Source: Leptospira kanakyensis (lineage in GTDB: Bacteria > Spirochaetota > Leptospiria > Leptospirales > Leptospiraceae). Taken from it: 64,000 nucleotides of DNA. Shown in pieces: positions 27,991 through 37,172 of the stretch. The stretch is from assembly GCF_004769235.1 (NCBI RefSeq), contig NZ_RQFG01000018.1, positions 310,001 through 374,000 of the forward strand, read 5' to 3'. Both the position numbers and the translations under genes were made by a program. Position 1 is the stretch's first letter. Each line of letters starts with the position of its first letter. The notes under the pieces are model-generated. The model saw nothing but the letters and a program-made list of their open reading frames with translations. It did not search any database and was not told where the DNA came from.

Positions 27991-28743
27991 TTATAGAAAT
28001 TTTTTTCCATGGCGATCGAAAAAGAAATTTGTATTACAAGCCGAACAGTGCAGCCTTCCATATTTTTCAGTCGGGATTGGTTTACTACAAGAAGGACAAA
28101 GGACGGTTTTATTGATAAAAGTCGATAGACGAATATTATGTTCCAGTCGATCTAAAAATTTATATCGGATAAAGATTTGGGCGAGAATGATTCCCGCCAA
28201 AAAGGAGATTACTTGTCCGCCATAAACACTCCGCACTTGATTGTGTAATTCAACAATATAAAAATAGGACTGGATGAGAATCCAAACACTGAGACTGATA
28301 AAGATTGGTATATCTCGGAAGGTAGCTTTTTCGAATACCATCGTACTTTTTACATTAGGAAAAAAAACAAAATACATCCCGAGGATTCCTGATATGACCC
28401 CAGAAGTTCCGATCACTGGAATGATGGAGTTCACATGAAATAAAAAATAAGTTAGGTTGGCTAAGATCCCAAAAAAAAGAAAAAGAAGGAAAAAATAAAA
28501 ATGTCCTACTACATCTTCTATATTGTCAGCAAACATGTATAAGTAGATGGCATTGGTAAGCCACTCTACAAAAGAAGTATTAAAAAAGATAGAACCTACG
28601 ATACTAAAACCAAATGCTTTTTTTGGTGTGAACGCATAAGATTCCGGCTGATCAAAAAACAAAGTCAACATGGTGAGAAAAATAAACCCAAGGGTTAAGA
28701 TTGGTTTTTTGAAATTATGATTTGCTTTTTCGAATACAAACAT
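27991..28743 (-). CDS. Rhomboid-family membrane protein lacking the catalytic His, with C-terminal zinc ribbon
   Basis: The 250-residue protein has the six-helix rhomboid layout. The helix 2 and loop signature appears as WLTNAIYLYMFADNIED (Asn64 kept), and the helix 4 motif is GTSGVISG with Ser114 in the nucleophile position. Two key residues differ: the His of the usual H..xN motif is Glu60, and the helix 6 AHxxG motif reads GQVISFLAG, so the catalytic His is Gln177. This predicts a non-proteolytic rhomboid. After the membrane part a zinc ribbon has Cys216/Cys219 and Cys233/Cys236. It lies 12 bases downstream of the Imm-5-like gene, probably in one transcript with it. Confidence 0.78.
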   Translation of the reverse strand: MFVFEKANHNFKKPILTLGFIFLTMLTLFFDQPESYAFTPKKAFGFSIVGSIFFNTSFVEWLTNAIYLYMFADNIEDVVGHFYFFLLFLFFGILANLTYFLFHVNSIIPVIGTSGVISGILGMYFVFFPNVKSTMVFEKATFRDIPIFISLSVWILIQSYFYIVELHNQVRSVYGGQVISFLAGIILAQIFIRYKFLDRLEHNIRLSTFINKTVLCPSCSKPIPTEKYGRLHCSACNTNFFFDRHGKKFL

Positions 28744-28755
28744 TGTTAGTTGGTC

Positions 28756-29226
28756 TTAAGGCTCTGCCAATAATTGTAACAAACGATTGTATTGCCAATC
28801 CCTTTCTTTTTGGACAGAAAGTTCTGGATCCAGATTTTCGTTGGCCCTAAAGACTGCTTGCGCGGAATAATTGGCAGCACCTATCGCATGAGTTTTTACA
28901 TGGGCGGTGGCAACGGCTTGTCCGCAGGCTCGTGCTACAGATTTTGTTTCGTTATCAGCGCTGATCTTTCTTGCTGCAGCATGGGAATCCAATGCTGCTT
29001 TTCGTATGACTGCCATACTAAAATTTCCGGTTTTTATCCATTCTTTTAATGTATCCAGAGCGATTTGCGGACGGCTTTCCTCGTAGTCGAGGTTTTCAAG
29101 ATAGAAAAATATTCTTTCTACACAATCCAAGGCCCACTGAGCGGAAGTTTTGTGGTCGGTCCTTGCGAGTAAATCCATAATTCGATTGTCTTTAGTCGCA
29201 ATGCTAAATTTAGATTTTTTAGCCAT
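28756..29226 (-). CDS. Imm-5-like putative immunity protein
   Basis: The start is placed at the ATG at 29226 (MAKKSKFSIATKD), giving 156 residues; the longer frame would enter the symporter gene. The alternating helices with RKAALDSHAAARK, ARACGQAVATAHVKTHAIGAANYSAQA match the Imm-5-like immunity family by pattern. Known members are proposed to neutralise polymorphic toxins. No toxin gene is visible nearby, so it may be an orphan immunity gene or serve another role. It follows the symporter gene by 40 bases and precedes the rhomboid. Confidence 0.7.
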   Translation of the reverse strand: MAKKSKFSIATKDNRIMDLLARTDHKTSAQWALDCVERIFFYLENLDYEESRPQIALDTLKEWIKTGNFSMAVIRKAALDSHAAARKISADNETKSVARACGQAVATAHVKTHAIGAANYSAQAVFRANENLDPELSVQKERDWQYNRLLQLLAEP

Positions 29227-29266
29227 GTTCCCATCGTATCCGATCGATCTGTCTTTTAAAGCAATT

Positions 29267-31132
29267 TTAAAACCAAAGGTAAAACAAAAATGTAAAACCC
29301 AGAAGGATTCCATACAACCATTCGTCTCGTTTTCGAAAGAGGTTCGCCACGGATTGGTTTGGTGATTTTATCCGGATTGTTATGAAAAAAGAATAAATTA
29401 CAAAAAGAAAAAATCCAGAGATGGATAAATATATTTTATATTCCGGTATTTGGATTCTGAAGGTAATGAGTGCAAAAAATAAAATCAAAAACAAAATCCA
29501 ACTTTTAGTATTTGGGTATTGGATGATCAGGGATATCCATTGTTTTAGTTTTGAAAGGGAACTTTCCTTTTCTTTCAAAACATCCGAATTTTTCCTTCGC
29601 CTGTTTTGAACCAGGGCTGTAAAAACAAGTAAAAGAATCGCAAAGTGAAAACTAAAAAAGACTCTATGTAGAAAATTAAGTTCATCACCAAATGTTTGTT
29701 TTATGAATTTTGGCGCGAGGTCGGTATAGATTAGTGGGGACAAAAAAGAAAAAATAGGAGTGAGTAGAATCGTAATACAAATCATTCGACTACTGATTTT
29801 TACATTCAAAATTCCAAATAAAAAAACAACAAGGAGGGCAGGCGTAAAATGAGAACTTTGGTTGGAAAGTTCAATAAAAAAGTTTTTCTTGGAATGGGGA
29901 TCTACAAAGAGAATGGCTAGGATTGTGACCAAAGCAGAAAAAACCAAAAGAAAGATCCGACCGGAATTCATTTCTTCGGTATCGGAAATTTTTTTGCCGA
30001 GTCTTTCCTGAAATGGTTTATAAAAATCAATCGTGAAGAGAGTGGCTGCAGAATGCAACATGGAGTCAATACTAGAAAAAATAGCTCCGAGGAGTCCCGC
30101 AAGGATCACTCCTATCAGTCCATACCCCAAAGGCACCACAAGCACGACTAACTTGGAAAAGGCTTCGTCTGGCGCGATATTGGAAGTTTCACCAAGAGAT
30201 GTCCAAATTTGATAAGCAGCCACACCGGTAAGGATAGAGAAAAAAGGAACAGTTAGTTTCAGAAGTCCACCCACTAGGATTCCAAGACGTGCTTCTCTTA
30301 AAGATTTGCCACCTAATGTGCGCTGTACGACATATTGGTTGGTATTCCAGTAAAATATATGTAATAAAAATAGTCCACCGAGAGCCCCGGTCCAAGGAAG
30401 GGTGGGGTGGTTCGGTGGAAGATATAAATTCATTTTACTCAGGCCATCCACTCGGCTTTCTTCTTTGGCAAGTAATTCAAAAATTCCTCCCACTTCCGGT
30501 CTGGTGATGGAGAGGTAAGCAAGGAGTAATCCGGAGGCTAAGATGAGAAAGGTTTGGATGACATCTGTGTAAACCACTGATTTTAGACCACCAAACCATG
30601 TGTAGATGGTAGATGTAAAGGCGATCCAAAGGACAAGTTCGGTATAAGTGATTTGGATCCCCGTATCTTTGATAAAAGGAAGAAAACTTCGGGCCCCAAT
30701 GTACAGGGCTCCCGTAAGTTGGATGGTGATTAAGATGAGGGAGATTGCCGAATAAATTCTTCCTGCTTCCGACCCAAATCGACTCTGTAAAAATTGGGAG
30801 AGGGTATAGAATTTTTTTCTTCGGAACAGAGGAAGGAAAACAAAAGCCAAAAGAACAATGGCCGGGATGGATCCAAATTCATAATGACTTTGTGCAAACC
30901 CGACGGAAAATCCAATGCCAAGCATTCCCACCAAATGGTTTGCCGAAATATTGGTTCCAAATAAGGATCCGGAAATCCCCCACCAAGGGAGGCTCCTTCC
31001 CCCAAGAAAATAATCAGAAGAAGAAGATTCTTTGCGGCCGGCGTACATGCCAACCCCCAGAACGAGAACGAAGGTGAGTCCAAAAAATAGAAGGTCGATG
31101 CTTGTTATCATAACAGATAATTGATTCGCCAT
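29267..31132 (-). CDS. Sodium:solute symporter (SSS/SLC5 family)
   Basis: The 621-residue protein has about 14 membrane helices and the family's opening DYFLGGRSLPWWGISGSLFGTNISANHLVG, with GWYAGR-like GMYAGRKESSSSDYF. These are the sodium-coupled transporter signatures of the SGLT-like branch, which often carries sugars or inositol; the substrate is not determined by sequence. The C-terminal third has extra hydrophobic helices. The start is ATG at 31132; the ATG at 31111 is also possible. It is divergent from the monooxygenase gene and leads the symporter/Imm-5/rhomboid row. Confidence 0.88.
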   Translation of the reverse strand: MANQLSVMITSIDLLFFGLTFVLVLGVGMYAGRKESSSSDYFLGGRSLPWWGISGSLFGTNISANHLVGMLGIGFSVGFAQSHYEFGSIPAIVLLAFVFLPLFRRKKFYTLSQFLQSRFGSEAGRIYSAISLILITIQLTGALYIGARSFLPFIKDTGIQITYTELVLWIAFTSTIYTWFGGLKSVVYTDVIQTFLILASGLLLAYLSITRPEVGGIFELLAKEESRVDGLSKMNLYLPPNHPTLPWTGALGGLFLLHIFYWNTNQYVVQRTLGGKSLREARLGILVGGLLKLTVPFFSILTGVAAYQIWTSLGETSNIAPDEAFSKLVVLVVPLGYGLIGVILAGLLGAIFSSIDSMLHSAATLFTIDFYKPFQERLGKKISDTEEMNSGRIFLLVFSALVTILAILFVDPHSKKNFFIELSNQSSHFTPALLVVFLFGILNVKISSRMICITILLTPIFSFLSPLIYTDLAPKFIKQTFGDELNFLHRVFFSFHFAILLLVFTALVQNRRRKNSDVLKEKESSLSKLKQWISLIIQYPNTKSWILFLILFFALITFRIQIPEYKIYLSISGFFLFVIYSFFITIRIKSPNQSVANLFRKRDEWLYGILLGFTFLFYLWF

Positions 31133-31221
31133 ATTAGATATTTTCTAAAATTATGGCAAGCGATAGATTTCCGGGAATTCTCTCTTGTCGTCTCTTGGTA
31201 TCTATTTTCCAGTAGGTAACA

Positions 31222-32385
31222 ATGAAACCGATTCCCAAATCACCGATCATTCGATCTGAAAATCCCGCCGTAGAAGTTGCATGGTTTTGTGACCTTTGTA
31301 ATGGAGATTATGAATATTTGGGAGTGCCTGATGGTTCCTTACGTTCTAGTTTCGAACATTGTTCGGATATCATTCGTTTGGCGGACGAACTCGGTTACCA
31401 AAACATTCTTTTGCCTTCTTCTTACCAAACAGGCCAAGATACTTTGACTTTTGCCGCCGCCGCATCCCAATTGACAAAACAAATTTCTCTCCTAACGGCG
31501 GTTCGTTGTGGCGAAATCCATCCACCCATGCTTGCACGGACATTATCCACTTTAGATCATATGTTAAAGGGAAGACTCAATATCAACATTATCTCATCGG
31601 ACCTTCCAGGAACACAAAGAGATTCAAAAGCAAGGTATGAGATTTCCAAAGAAGTCATACAGATTTTGCAACAAGGTTGGACAAGAGACCGAATCCAGTT
31701 TGAAGGAAAACACTATCAATTTGATCTCCCATCCGATCCTGTAAAATCTTACCAACAAAACGGTGGGCCTTTATTGTATTTTGGGGGAATTTCTCCCGAT
31801 GCACGGGCACTCTGTGCCGAATTTTGCGATGTTTTTTTGATGTGGCCTGAAACCGAAGAAAGATTGGCAGACACAATGAATGATTTGAGCATACGTGCTG
31901 CTAGTTTCGGAAGGAAAATCGATTTTGGGCTTCGTATCCACTTGATTGTTAGAGAAACAGAAAAAGAAGCGAAAGACGCCGCAAAACAATTGTTATCAAA
32001 AATTGACATAGAAAGAGCAAATGATATCAAACACCGTGCTTTGGATTCGAATTCCGCAGGAGTGCTTCGTCAAGATGAATTGCGAAAGTCTGCCGATGCC
32101 GATTTATTTATCGAACCCATGGTATGGTCAGGGATTGGTCTTGCTCGTTCTGGATGTGGTTCGGCCATTGTGGGAACTCCAGAACAAGTGTATGAAAAAA
32201 TCCAAAGATACATCCAAATGGGAATCCGTGCTTTTATCTTCTCTGGTTATCCTTTGATTGAAGAATCCAAACTATTTGCAAAATCAGTGCTTCCGAATTT
32301 ACAAACCATTAACTTTGCAGAAGCGCAAAATCGAAAACCTAAAGGGATCCCTGTGACACCACTCACAACAGGAGAAAGAAAATGA
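31222..32385 (+). CDS. LLM-class FMN-dependent monooxygenase (SsuD-like)
   Basis: The 387-residue TIM-barrel protein resembles alkanesulfonate monooxygenase Ssu[45 protein letters not shown] and the ligand motif [10 protein letters not shown]. Such enzymes use FMNH2 and oxygen to release sulfite or a related group. The [12 protein letters not shown] step is the typical flavin-binding segment. It is coupled by an ATGA overlap to an aldo/keto reductase gene, which may process the aldehyde or ketone product; this link is inference. No dedicated flavin reductase or ABC importer is adjacent. Confidence 0.87.
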   Translation: MKPIPKSPIIRSENPAVEVAWFCDLCNGDYEYLGVPDGSLRSSFEHCSDIIRLADELGYQNILLPSSYQTGQDTLTFAAAASQLTKQISLLTAVRCGEIHPPMLARTLSTLDHMLKGRLNINIISSDLPGTQRDSKARYEISKEVIQILQQGWTRDRIQFEGKHYQFDLPSDPVKSYQQNGGPLLYFGGISPDARALCAEFCDVFLMWPETEERLADTMNDLSIRAASFGRKIDFGLRIHLIVRETEKEAKDAAKQLLSKIDIERANDIKHRALDSNSAGVLRQDELRKSADADLFIEPMVWSGIGLARSGCGSAIVGTPEQVYEKIQRYIQMGIRAFIFSGYPLIEESKLFAKSVLPNLQTINFAEAQNRKPKGIPVTPLTTGERK

Positions 32386-33287
32386 AAGTTCCACAAATTG
32401 AATTTCCAAAACATAAGTTTTCTATCTCGAGATTAGTTTATGGAATTTGGAGGTTACATGAAGATAAAGAAGGTAACTCTCCCGAAAGAATCCTAAAAAA
32501 AATAGAAACCTGTCTGAGCCTTGGGATTGATACCTTTGATCATGCAGACATCTATGGTGATTTTGAAAATGAAGAACTGTTTGGTAACGCTTTAAGTAAA
32601 AATACTTCCATCAAATCAAAAATCAAAATCATTACCAAGTGTGGAATCCAAGTTCCGGGATCTAAATTTTCCACCAAACATTATAATACTTCCAAAGAAC
32701 ATATCCGATACTCCGTCGAACGTTCGTTACGGAAATTGCAAGTGGACCATTTGGATGTGGTTCTTATCCACAGACCTGATCCACTCATGGATCCTTATGA
32801 ACTAGCAGAAATATTTGAAACACTGATCAGGGAAGGAAAGGTAAACCATTTTGGAGTTTCCAATTTTACTCCTTCCCAATTCCAAATGTTACAAGCTGCT
32901 TACAAGAAACCTCTTTTTACAAACCAAGTAGAGTTCCATCCGTTTCACACAGAATCATTGTTTGATGGAACTTTTGACCAGGCCTTAGAACATAAAACCC
33001 ATCCGATGATTTGGTCACCCACAGGTGGGGGCCGGATCTTTTCACCAAAGTCGGAAAGGGAAGTGGCCACTGTGTCCAAATTAAAAGAAATTGCGAAAGA
33101 ACATGGATGTAGTGTTGACCAAGTCCTTTACTCTTGGTTTCTCAATCATCCTGCCGGACTTGTTCCCATTTTGGGAACGAATGATCCTGAACGAATCCAA
33201 TCGGCAGCCGAATGTTTTTCTTACCCTCTCACACGAGTGGAGTGGTTTTCGATTTTAGAAGCGGCTCGTGGGAAAGAAGTTGCGTGA
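32382..33287 (+). CDS. Aldo/keto reductase (YdhF-like)
   Basis: The 301-residue protein reduces carbonyls with NADPH. The catalytic tetrad is visible: Asp in FDHADIYGD, Tyr in DIYGD, Lys in ITKCGI and His in VVLIHRPDP. The ending [17 protein letters not shown] binds the nicotinamide cofactor. The overall signature matches the E. coli YdhF-type group. It begins inside the stop of the monooxygenase gene, so they are co-translated. Confidence 0.9.
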   Translation: MKVPQIEFPKHKFSISRLVYGIWRLHEDKEGNSPERILKKIETCLSLGIDTFDHADIYGDFENEELFGNALSKNTSIKSKIKIITKCGIQVPGSKFSTKHYNTSKEHIRYSVERSLRKLQVDHLDVVLIHRPDPLMDPYELAEIFETLIREGKVNHFGVSNFTPSQFQMLQAAYKKPLFTNQVEFHPFHTESLFDGTFDQALEHKTHPMIWSPTGGGRIFSPKSEREVATVSKLKEIAKEHGCSVDQVLYSWFLNHPAGLVPILGTNDPERIQSAAECFSYPLTRVEWFSILEAARGKEVA

Positions 33288-33467
33288 AGGACTTATGAAG
33301 AATGGGAATCGAATCAAACCACTCAAATGACAGGATTTCCTCTGTAAGAGATTGCACGAGTTGGGGAAGATATTGATCGTTATATTGAATAAAAATCCCA
33401 TATAGCGGATTTAGGTTCTAGCCTGCCTCAGGGATTTTGGTGGGATGGACAGAGAGAGGTGGTTTGT

Positions 33468-34562
33468 ATGCTTTCTGAATTGGCTCCCAACCATTATTTT
33501 TCCGGAATTTCTATGACTCGGGATTTAGCCGACGATTTACATTCTTTTCATTCTACCGAACCCACAGAAGAGATTTGGGAAAAAACAGTAGAGACCATCG
33601 CAAGAATTCCTGAGATCATTGCGGCTTGGATTTTGGAATACCTTCCGGAGTCGCAAAACTTTCATTTGTTGGCTCTCCATAGTCATTCTCCTTTCAAAAT
33701 TCCTAAAACGGTTTCTAAATACTCTCTTCCCTGCCATCATGTTGTAGATTCCAATATGATTTTTGAAATGAATTTGTTGGGAGAGGACGACTTTTTCCAA
33801 TCCTTCGGCGGATTCCAATCGGATAAAACCTCTTCGATGTATTTGGGATATCCCATTCGCTCTGATATTGGAACTGTGATCGGAGTGATCGGAATGGTTG
33901 TGGAAGATAAGTTCAAACATAAATTTAAAAATCTAAAACTCATTGATGTGATTGCAGACCAACTTAGCCAAGAATTGATTCGATTCAAAAATGAAAATCT
34001 AATCGCCGAAACATTAAACACAGCTTCGTTTGTGAAACATTCGCTTGCAGAATTGTTTCGGCTTCTTTCCACTAAATCAAATGACCTAACAGCGATTTGC
34101 CGAAATTATCTACAAACGGGAACCAAACTCTTTGGATTGCCACTGGGACTGATTGCTTCCAAAATTGGGGATGACTGGGAATACAGTTATGTAGAAGGGA
34201 ATGTGCACGGGATCTTTGAAGGACAGAGATTTTCTAAAGAAGAATCCAAATTTTCTACACCGACCTCGTCTAGTTCTGCTAAAATTTTAAATAAAATCTC
34301 TGATGTAACGGCTCATCGTGTGAGAGACCATTTGGTAGAACTAGGAGTTTCTTGCCTTATGGAATTTCCTCTCAAAGTACATAACCAAACCATCGGGGTA
34401 TTGGGTTTTTATGGATTTAAGGATCAAAAAATTGAATCAATTGAACTATCCCAAAGGGTTTTTGAACTAATGGGGATAGGACTCGCCAACACAATTGAAA
34501 AACATAATATTGATTTGTTATCGAAGATTGTTTTTTTGGAAAAGGAAAATCCAACAATATAG
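33468..34562 (+). CDS. GAF-domain protein
   Basis: From the ATG at 33468, supported by GAGAGGTGG upstream, the product has 364 residues. An in-frame GTG at 33459 is less likely. Two GAF-like domains are suggested by pattern, one at about 20-165 (YLGYPIRSDIGTVIGVIGMV) and one at about 200-345 (MEFPLKVHNQTIGVLGFYGF). No kinase, cyclase or HTH domain follows, so this is a stand-alone sensor or adaptor. The 180 bases before it hold no clear motif other than the ribosome site. Confidence 0.75.
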   Translation: MLSELAPNHYFSGISMTRDLADDLHSFHSTEPTEEIWEKTVETIARIPEIIAAWILEYLPESQNFHLLALHSHSPFKIPKTVSKYSLPCHHVVDSNMIFEMNLLGEDDFFQSFGGFQSDKTSSMYLGYPIRSDIGTVIGVIGMVVEDKFKHKFKNLKLIDVIADQLSQELIRFKNENLIAETLNTASFVKHSLAELFRLLSTKSNDLTAICRNYLQTGTKLFGLPLGLIASKIGDDWEYSYVEGNVHGIFEGQRFSKEESKFSTPTSSSSAKILNKISDVTAHRVRDHLVELGVSCLMEFPLKVHNQTIGVLGFYGFKDQKIESIELSQRVFELMGIGLANTIEKHNIDLLSKIVFLEKENPTI

Positions 34563-34634
34563 ATTTGGTTTTAAAACCCAGTTATGTTTTGGTAAAAGAC
34601 AATCAATCAAAAACTTAAGTATCATTCATTGCCA

Positions 34635-35000
34635 TTAACTATTGGCTAAACGGTTGATTGCTTCCTCTTCTGAATTCAGAAAAAAAACATCTCTCCCAGA
34701 ATTCATTTCGTAGATAAAATCACTAAGGCTTTTGCTTGCATATATCGAAAAATCACCGATGATTGCTAGTTTCATCCGGTAGTTGACAATTTTTTGTAAT
34801 ACGTTTCCGGCAAGACCTGTTTTTAAATCGAAGAAGTCCGAGTCAAGTTGTGATTGTTTCAAAACAAAACGGTCACAGCCCGAATCGTATTGGATGGTGG
34901 CAAAAAAGTCCAGGGCCGTGGATGGATCTGTGATCAGCGTATCCTCTGAATCGACGACTGCAATTTCAATATTGTTTTTCCTAATTTTACGAATGTTCAT
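34635..35000 (-). CDS. DUF4180-family protein
   Basis: The 121-residue cytoplasmic protein matches the DUF4180 pattern: a DSEDTLITD start, FFATIQYDSGCDRFVLKQSQLDSDFFDL, then GLAGNVLQKIVNYRMKLAIIGDFSIYASKSL and a closing FIYEMNSGRDVFFLNSEEEAI. The fold resembles STAS-like proteins. The function is not known; members often sit near regulators. It stands alone on the minus strand. Confidence 0.82.
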   Translation of the reverse strand: MNIRKIRKNNIEIAVVDSEDTLITDPSTALDFFATIQYDSGCDRFVLKQSQLDSDFFDLKTGLAGNVLQKIVNYRMKLAIIGDFSIYASKSLSDFIYEMNSGRDVFFLNSEEEAINRLANS

Positions 35001-35184
35001 TTGTGTTTTCTTTTTAGTTTCTTTTTGAAATATTACGAGTTTATCTAATATATATTCTTTTTTTTAGACAGGCCTGGAATCAGATCCAACCAAAACTGAT
35101 CCTTTGAAATCCAAAATCCCCCAAAAAAAGTAGAACATTCTATCCTTTTTGAATATTTTACCAAAAAATTTGTTTGACATTTGC

Positions 35185-35215
35185 TTTTTATATAGCCAGT
35201 TTTTTATATAACCAG
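35185..35215 (+). repeat. Tandem 16-base repeat upstream of ArsR/SRPBCC pair
   Basis: TTTTTATATAGCCAG (35185-35199) and TTTTTATATAACCAG (35201-35215) are identical at 14 of 15 positions and spaced by one 16-base period. They end six bases before the ArsR start at 35222 and overlap possible -10 elements. A TTGACA sits at 35174-35179. They may be operator half-sites for the regulator encoded next. Confidence 0.45.
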
Positions 35216-35221
35216 CTAGTT

Positions 35222-35566
35222 ATGCAAACTCTTGATGCCACATTCTCTGCTCTTGCTGACCCCACCCGTCGGGCGATTCTTATGCGCCTTGCCAAAGGGG
35301 ACTTAACCGTTATGGAACTTTCCAAACCCTTTCGGATGAGCCAACCCGCCATTTCCAAACACCTTAAAGTTTTGGAAGAGGCAGGCCTTATTTCCACTAC
35401 TGTCCGAGCCCAAGAAAGGCCCCGTCGGTTGGAAACAGCACCACTCAAAACAGCAATCGATTGGATCGAAAAATACCGCCAGATGTGGGAAAAAAGATAT
35501 CAGGTGTTAGATGGACTACTTGAAGAATTACAAACAATACAAACCAAAGGGGATAAGAAAAAATGA
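35222..35566 (+). CDS. ArsR-type helix-turn-helix regulator
   Basis: The start MQTLDATFSALADPTRR (35222) is the usual N-terminus of this subfamily; the 16 extra codons in the longer frame come from the promoter. The 114-residue product has the winged helix with MSQPAISKHLKVLEEAGLI and no metal-binding Cys motif. Such regulators commonly control the SRPBCC-domain gene beside them. The stop overlaps the next start by four bases. A tandem repeat immediately upstream could be its operator. Confidence 0.88.
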   Translation: MQTLDATFSALADPTRRAILMRLAKGDLTVMELSKPFRMSQPAISKHLKVLEEAGLISTTVRAQERPRRLETAPLKTAIDWIEKYRQMWEKRYQVLDGLLEELQTIQTKGDKKK

Positions 35567-36078
35567 AATCAGAGAAAAATGAAGTAAAGATGGAACGTCG
35601 AGGTGAAACAGAAGTTGTGTTTACAAGGTATTTTTCTGCACCAAGGGAATTGGTTTTTGATTGTCACACCAAACCTGAGTTAATGAAAAGATGGCTGATT
35701 GGTCCCGAAGGTATGGTTCTTGATACTTGCAAACAAGATCTAAAAGTAGGTGGTAAATATCTGTATCTCTATGCAGATAAAGACGGAAACAAATCTGGTG
35801 TGTACGGAACATTTCGAGAGGTTGTCGTTCCTGAAAAATTAGCCAATACAGAAAATTACATTTTTGACATGTCGACTTTTGATCCAAATGCTCCCGAAGA
35901 TCCGAATGCTACTTTCGAATCGCGTACGTTTACCTCCGAAGGGAATCGGACACTCATGACACATCTTTGTCGATATGCTTCGGCGGAAGTGTGTAAGATG
36001 ATGGTGGAATCCGGTGCTGCTGATGGTATGTCGGAATGTTATTTGGAGCTTGATAAGTTAATAGCTGAAATGGGTTAA
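35563..36078 (+). CDS. SRPBCC-domain protein (AHSA1-like)
   Basis: The 171-residue protein has the START-like fold signature FTRYFSAPRELVFDCHTKPELMKRWLIGPEGM and a closing helix GMSECYLELDKLIAEM. Members bind hydrophobic ligands or resemble the activator of Hsp90. The fixed pairing with an ArsR-type regulator, here with an ATGA overlap, is common in bacteria. The natural ligand is unknown. Confidence 0.88.
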   Translation: MKSEKNEVKMERRGETEVVFTRYFSAPRELVFDCHTKPELMKRWLIGPEGMVLDTCKQDLKVGGKYLYLYADKDGNKSGVYGTFREVVVPEKLANTENYIFDMSTFDPNAPEDPNATFESRTFTSEGNRTLMTHLCRYASAEVCKMMVESGAADGMSECYLELDKLIAEMG

Positions 36079-36098
36079 TAACCAGAGTTTAGTTAACG

Positions 36099-36127
36099 AA
36101 AACAAGGTGTTCGTAAGGCCTTGTTTT
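36099..36127. terminator. Terminator after SRPBCC gene
   Basis: AAAACAAGG (36099-36107) pairs with CCTTGTTTT (36119-36127) around an 11-base loop. The stem itself supplies a T-rich end on both strands, so it can act in either direction. Confidence 0.6.
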
Positions 36128-36232
36128 GTTCTTCAATAAAAAATATTTCAATCATTCAGAAAGAGTTTAAAGCTACTATTTTCTAGAAGTAAATGAAATA
36201 ACTAAAAAAACAAAATAAGCTTATAAATTAAA

Positions 36233-36461
36233 ATGATAATTTATGTAACAATCCTAATTGTATTTTTTACTTTATTGGTATGATTCTTTCACAGGGAATC
36301 TAAATTTTTTATGGAAATATACAGATGAATTTACTGATATTGAAATCATTGAAAGGTTGGAAAATAATTTCAAAATAGAAATTAGTAACGAAGAAGCTAA
36401 AAACATAAATTCCTTTGACGACATTGTCAAACTTGTCGCAAAAAAACTAAACCACTCCTAA
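36233..36461 (+). pseudogene. Possible frameshifted small membrane protein with ACP-like C-terminus
   Basis: The ATG at 36233 opens a hydrophobic frame (MIIYVTILIVFFTLLV) that stops at 36281-36283. A second frame, readable from 36258 to 36461, continues with DEFTDIEIIERLENNF and EEAKNINSFDDIVKLVAKKL. This ending closely resembles helices 2-4 of acyl carrier proteins, but the Ser that carries phosphopantetheine is missing. One base change in the T6 run near 36263 would join the two parts into a 75-residue membrane-anchored ACP-like protein. It may be broken, or a short gene starting with TTG at 36258. It lacks a clear ribosome site. Confidence 0.35.
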
Positions 36462-36476
36462 TAGAGAATTTACATT

Positions 36477-37100
36477 TCACTCCATCACAGTAACCAATTC
36501 GTTTGATTGGAACATATCAACGGGGGAGATGACTGGTTCAACATACGGAATATTTTTCCCATATCTTTTTTTCATGAGCGTTTGGACTGGTTTAGAAGAT
36601 AAATCAAAGTCTCGTAATGTTTTTAAATTTCCCAGTTGGATGCCTGTAAACTTGTCATAAAGTTTCCAAACAAGTTCCGTACAATAAATTCGATCATCCG
36701 ACCACTCAAAGTAAAGATCATAATGTTTGCCAAGTAAGGAATTACCATATTCTTTCATTTTTTGAATGGTCTCTGGTGTCAGTTTTGTTTTTGTTTTACT
36801 AATACGTTTGATCACATAATGGTTGTTTGTTCCTCTCCCGATGAATTTTGGAAGATCGGTGATTTTGACAGGTTCAATGGCTTCTAATACTTTGAATGTT
36901 TTTCCATATTTAAAAATAATTCCAACATGGGTGTATTTAGATTTTGTTGCTAATTTAATGGCAGTTGCTTGTTCTGATTTTGATTCATGAAAAATAATAT
37001 CTCCCTCTTCTAACTTTGAAGTATCGATTGATTTCCCAAATATTGGAATTGTGGATATCATTAAAAGTAGAACTAGGAGTTTAAATTTTAAGTCATTCAT
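36477..37100 (-). CDS. YiiX/YebB-like NlpC/P60-type cysteine hydrolase
   Basis: The 207-residue protein has a signal peptide (about 1-22, ending IFG). It then shows the permuted papain-fold pattern: LEEGDIIFHESKSEQATAIKLAT, the His motif KYTHVGIIF and the Cys motif YCTELVWKLYDKF. Family members cleave amide or peptide bonds in cell-wall or acyl-linked substrates. Export suggests an envelope role. The ending YVEPVISPVDMFQSNEL is typical. It stands alone on the minus strand, convergent with the preceding small gene. Confidence 0.85.
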   Translation of the reverse strand: MNDLKFKLLVLLLMISTIPIFGKSIDTSKLEEGDIIFHESKSEQATAIKLATKSKYTHVGIIFKYGKTFKVLEAIEPVKITDLPKFIGRGTNNHYVIKRISKTKTKLTPETIQKMKEYGNSLLGKHYDLYFEWSDDRIYCTELVWKLYDKFTGIQLGNLKTLRDFDLSSKPVQTLMKKRYGKNIPYVEPVISPVDMFQSNELVTVME

Positions 37101-37172
37101 TTTAGGCCTGATTCAAAATCATCTTACTTGTAGCGGAAATCGATGGGATCAAAAGCAGTGGCTTTTGCCTAC

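Noticed and set aside
28756..31132. A toxin-immunity module around the Imm-5-like gene
   Set aside because: The neighbours are a symporter and a rhomboid; no toxin, secretion or repeat-carrier protein is visible.
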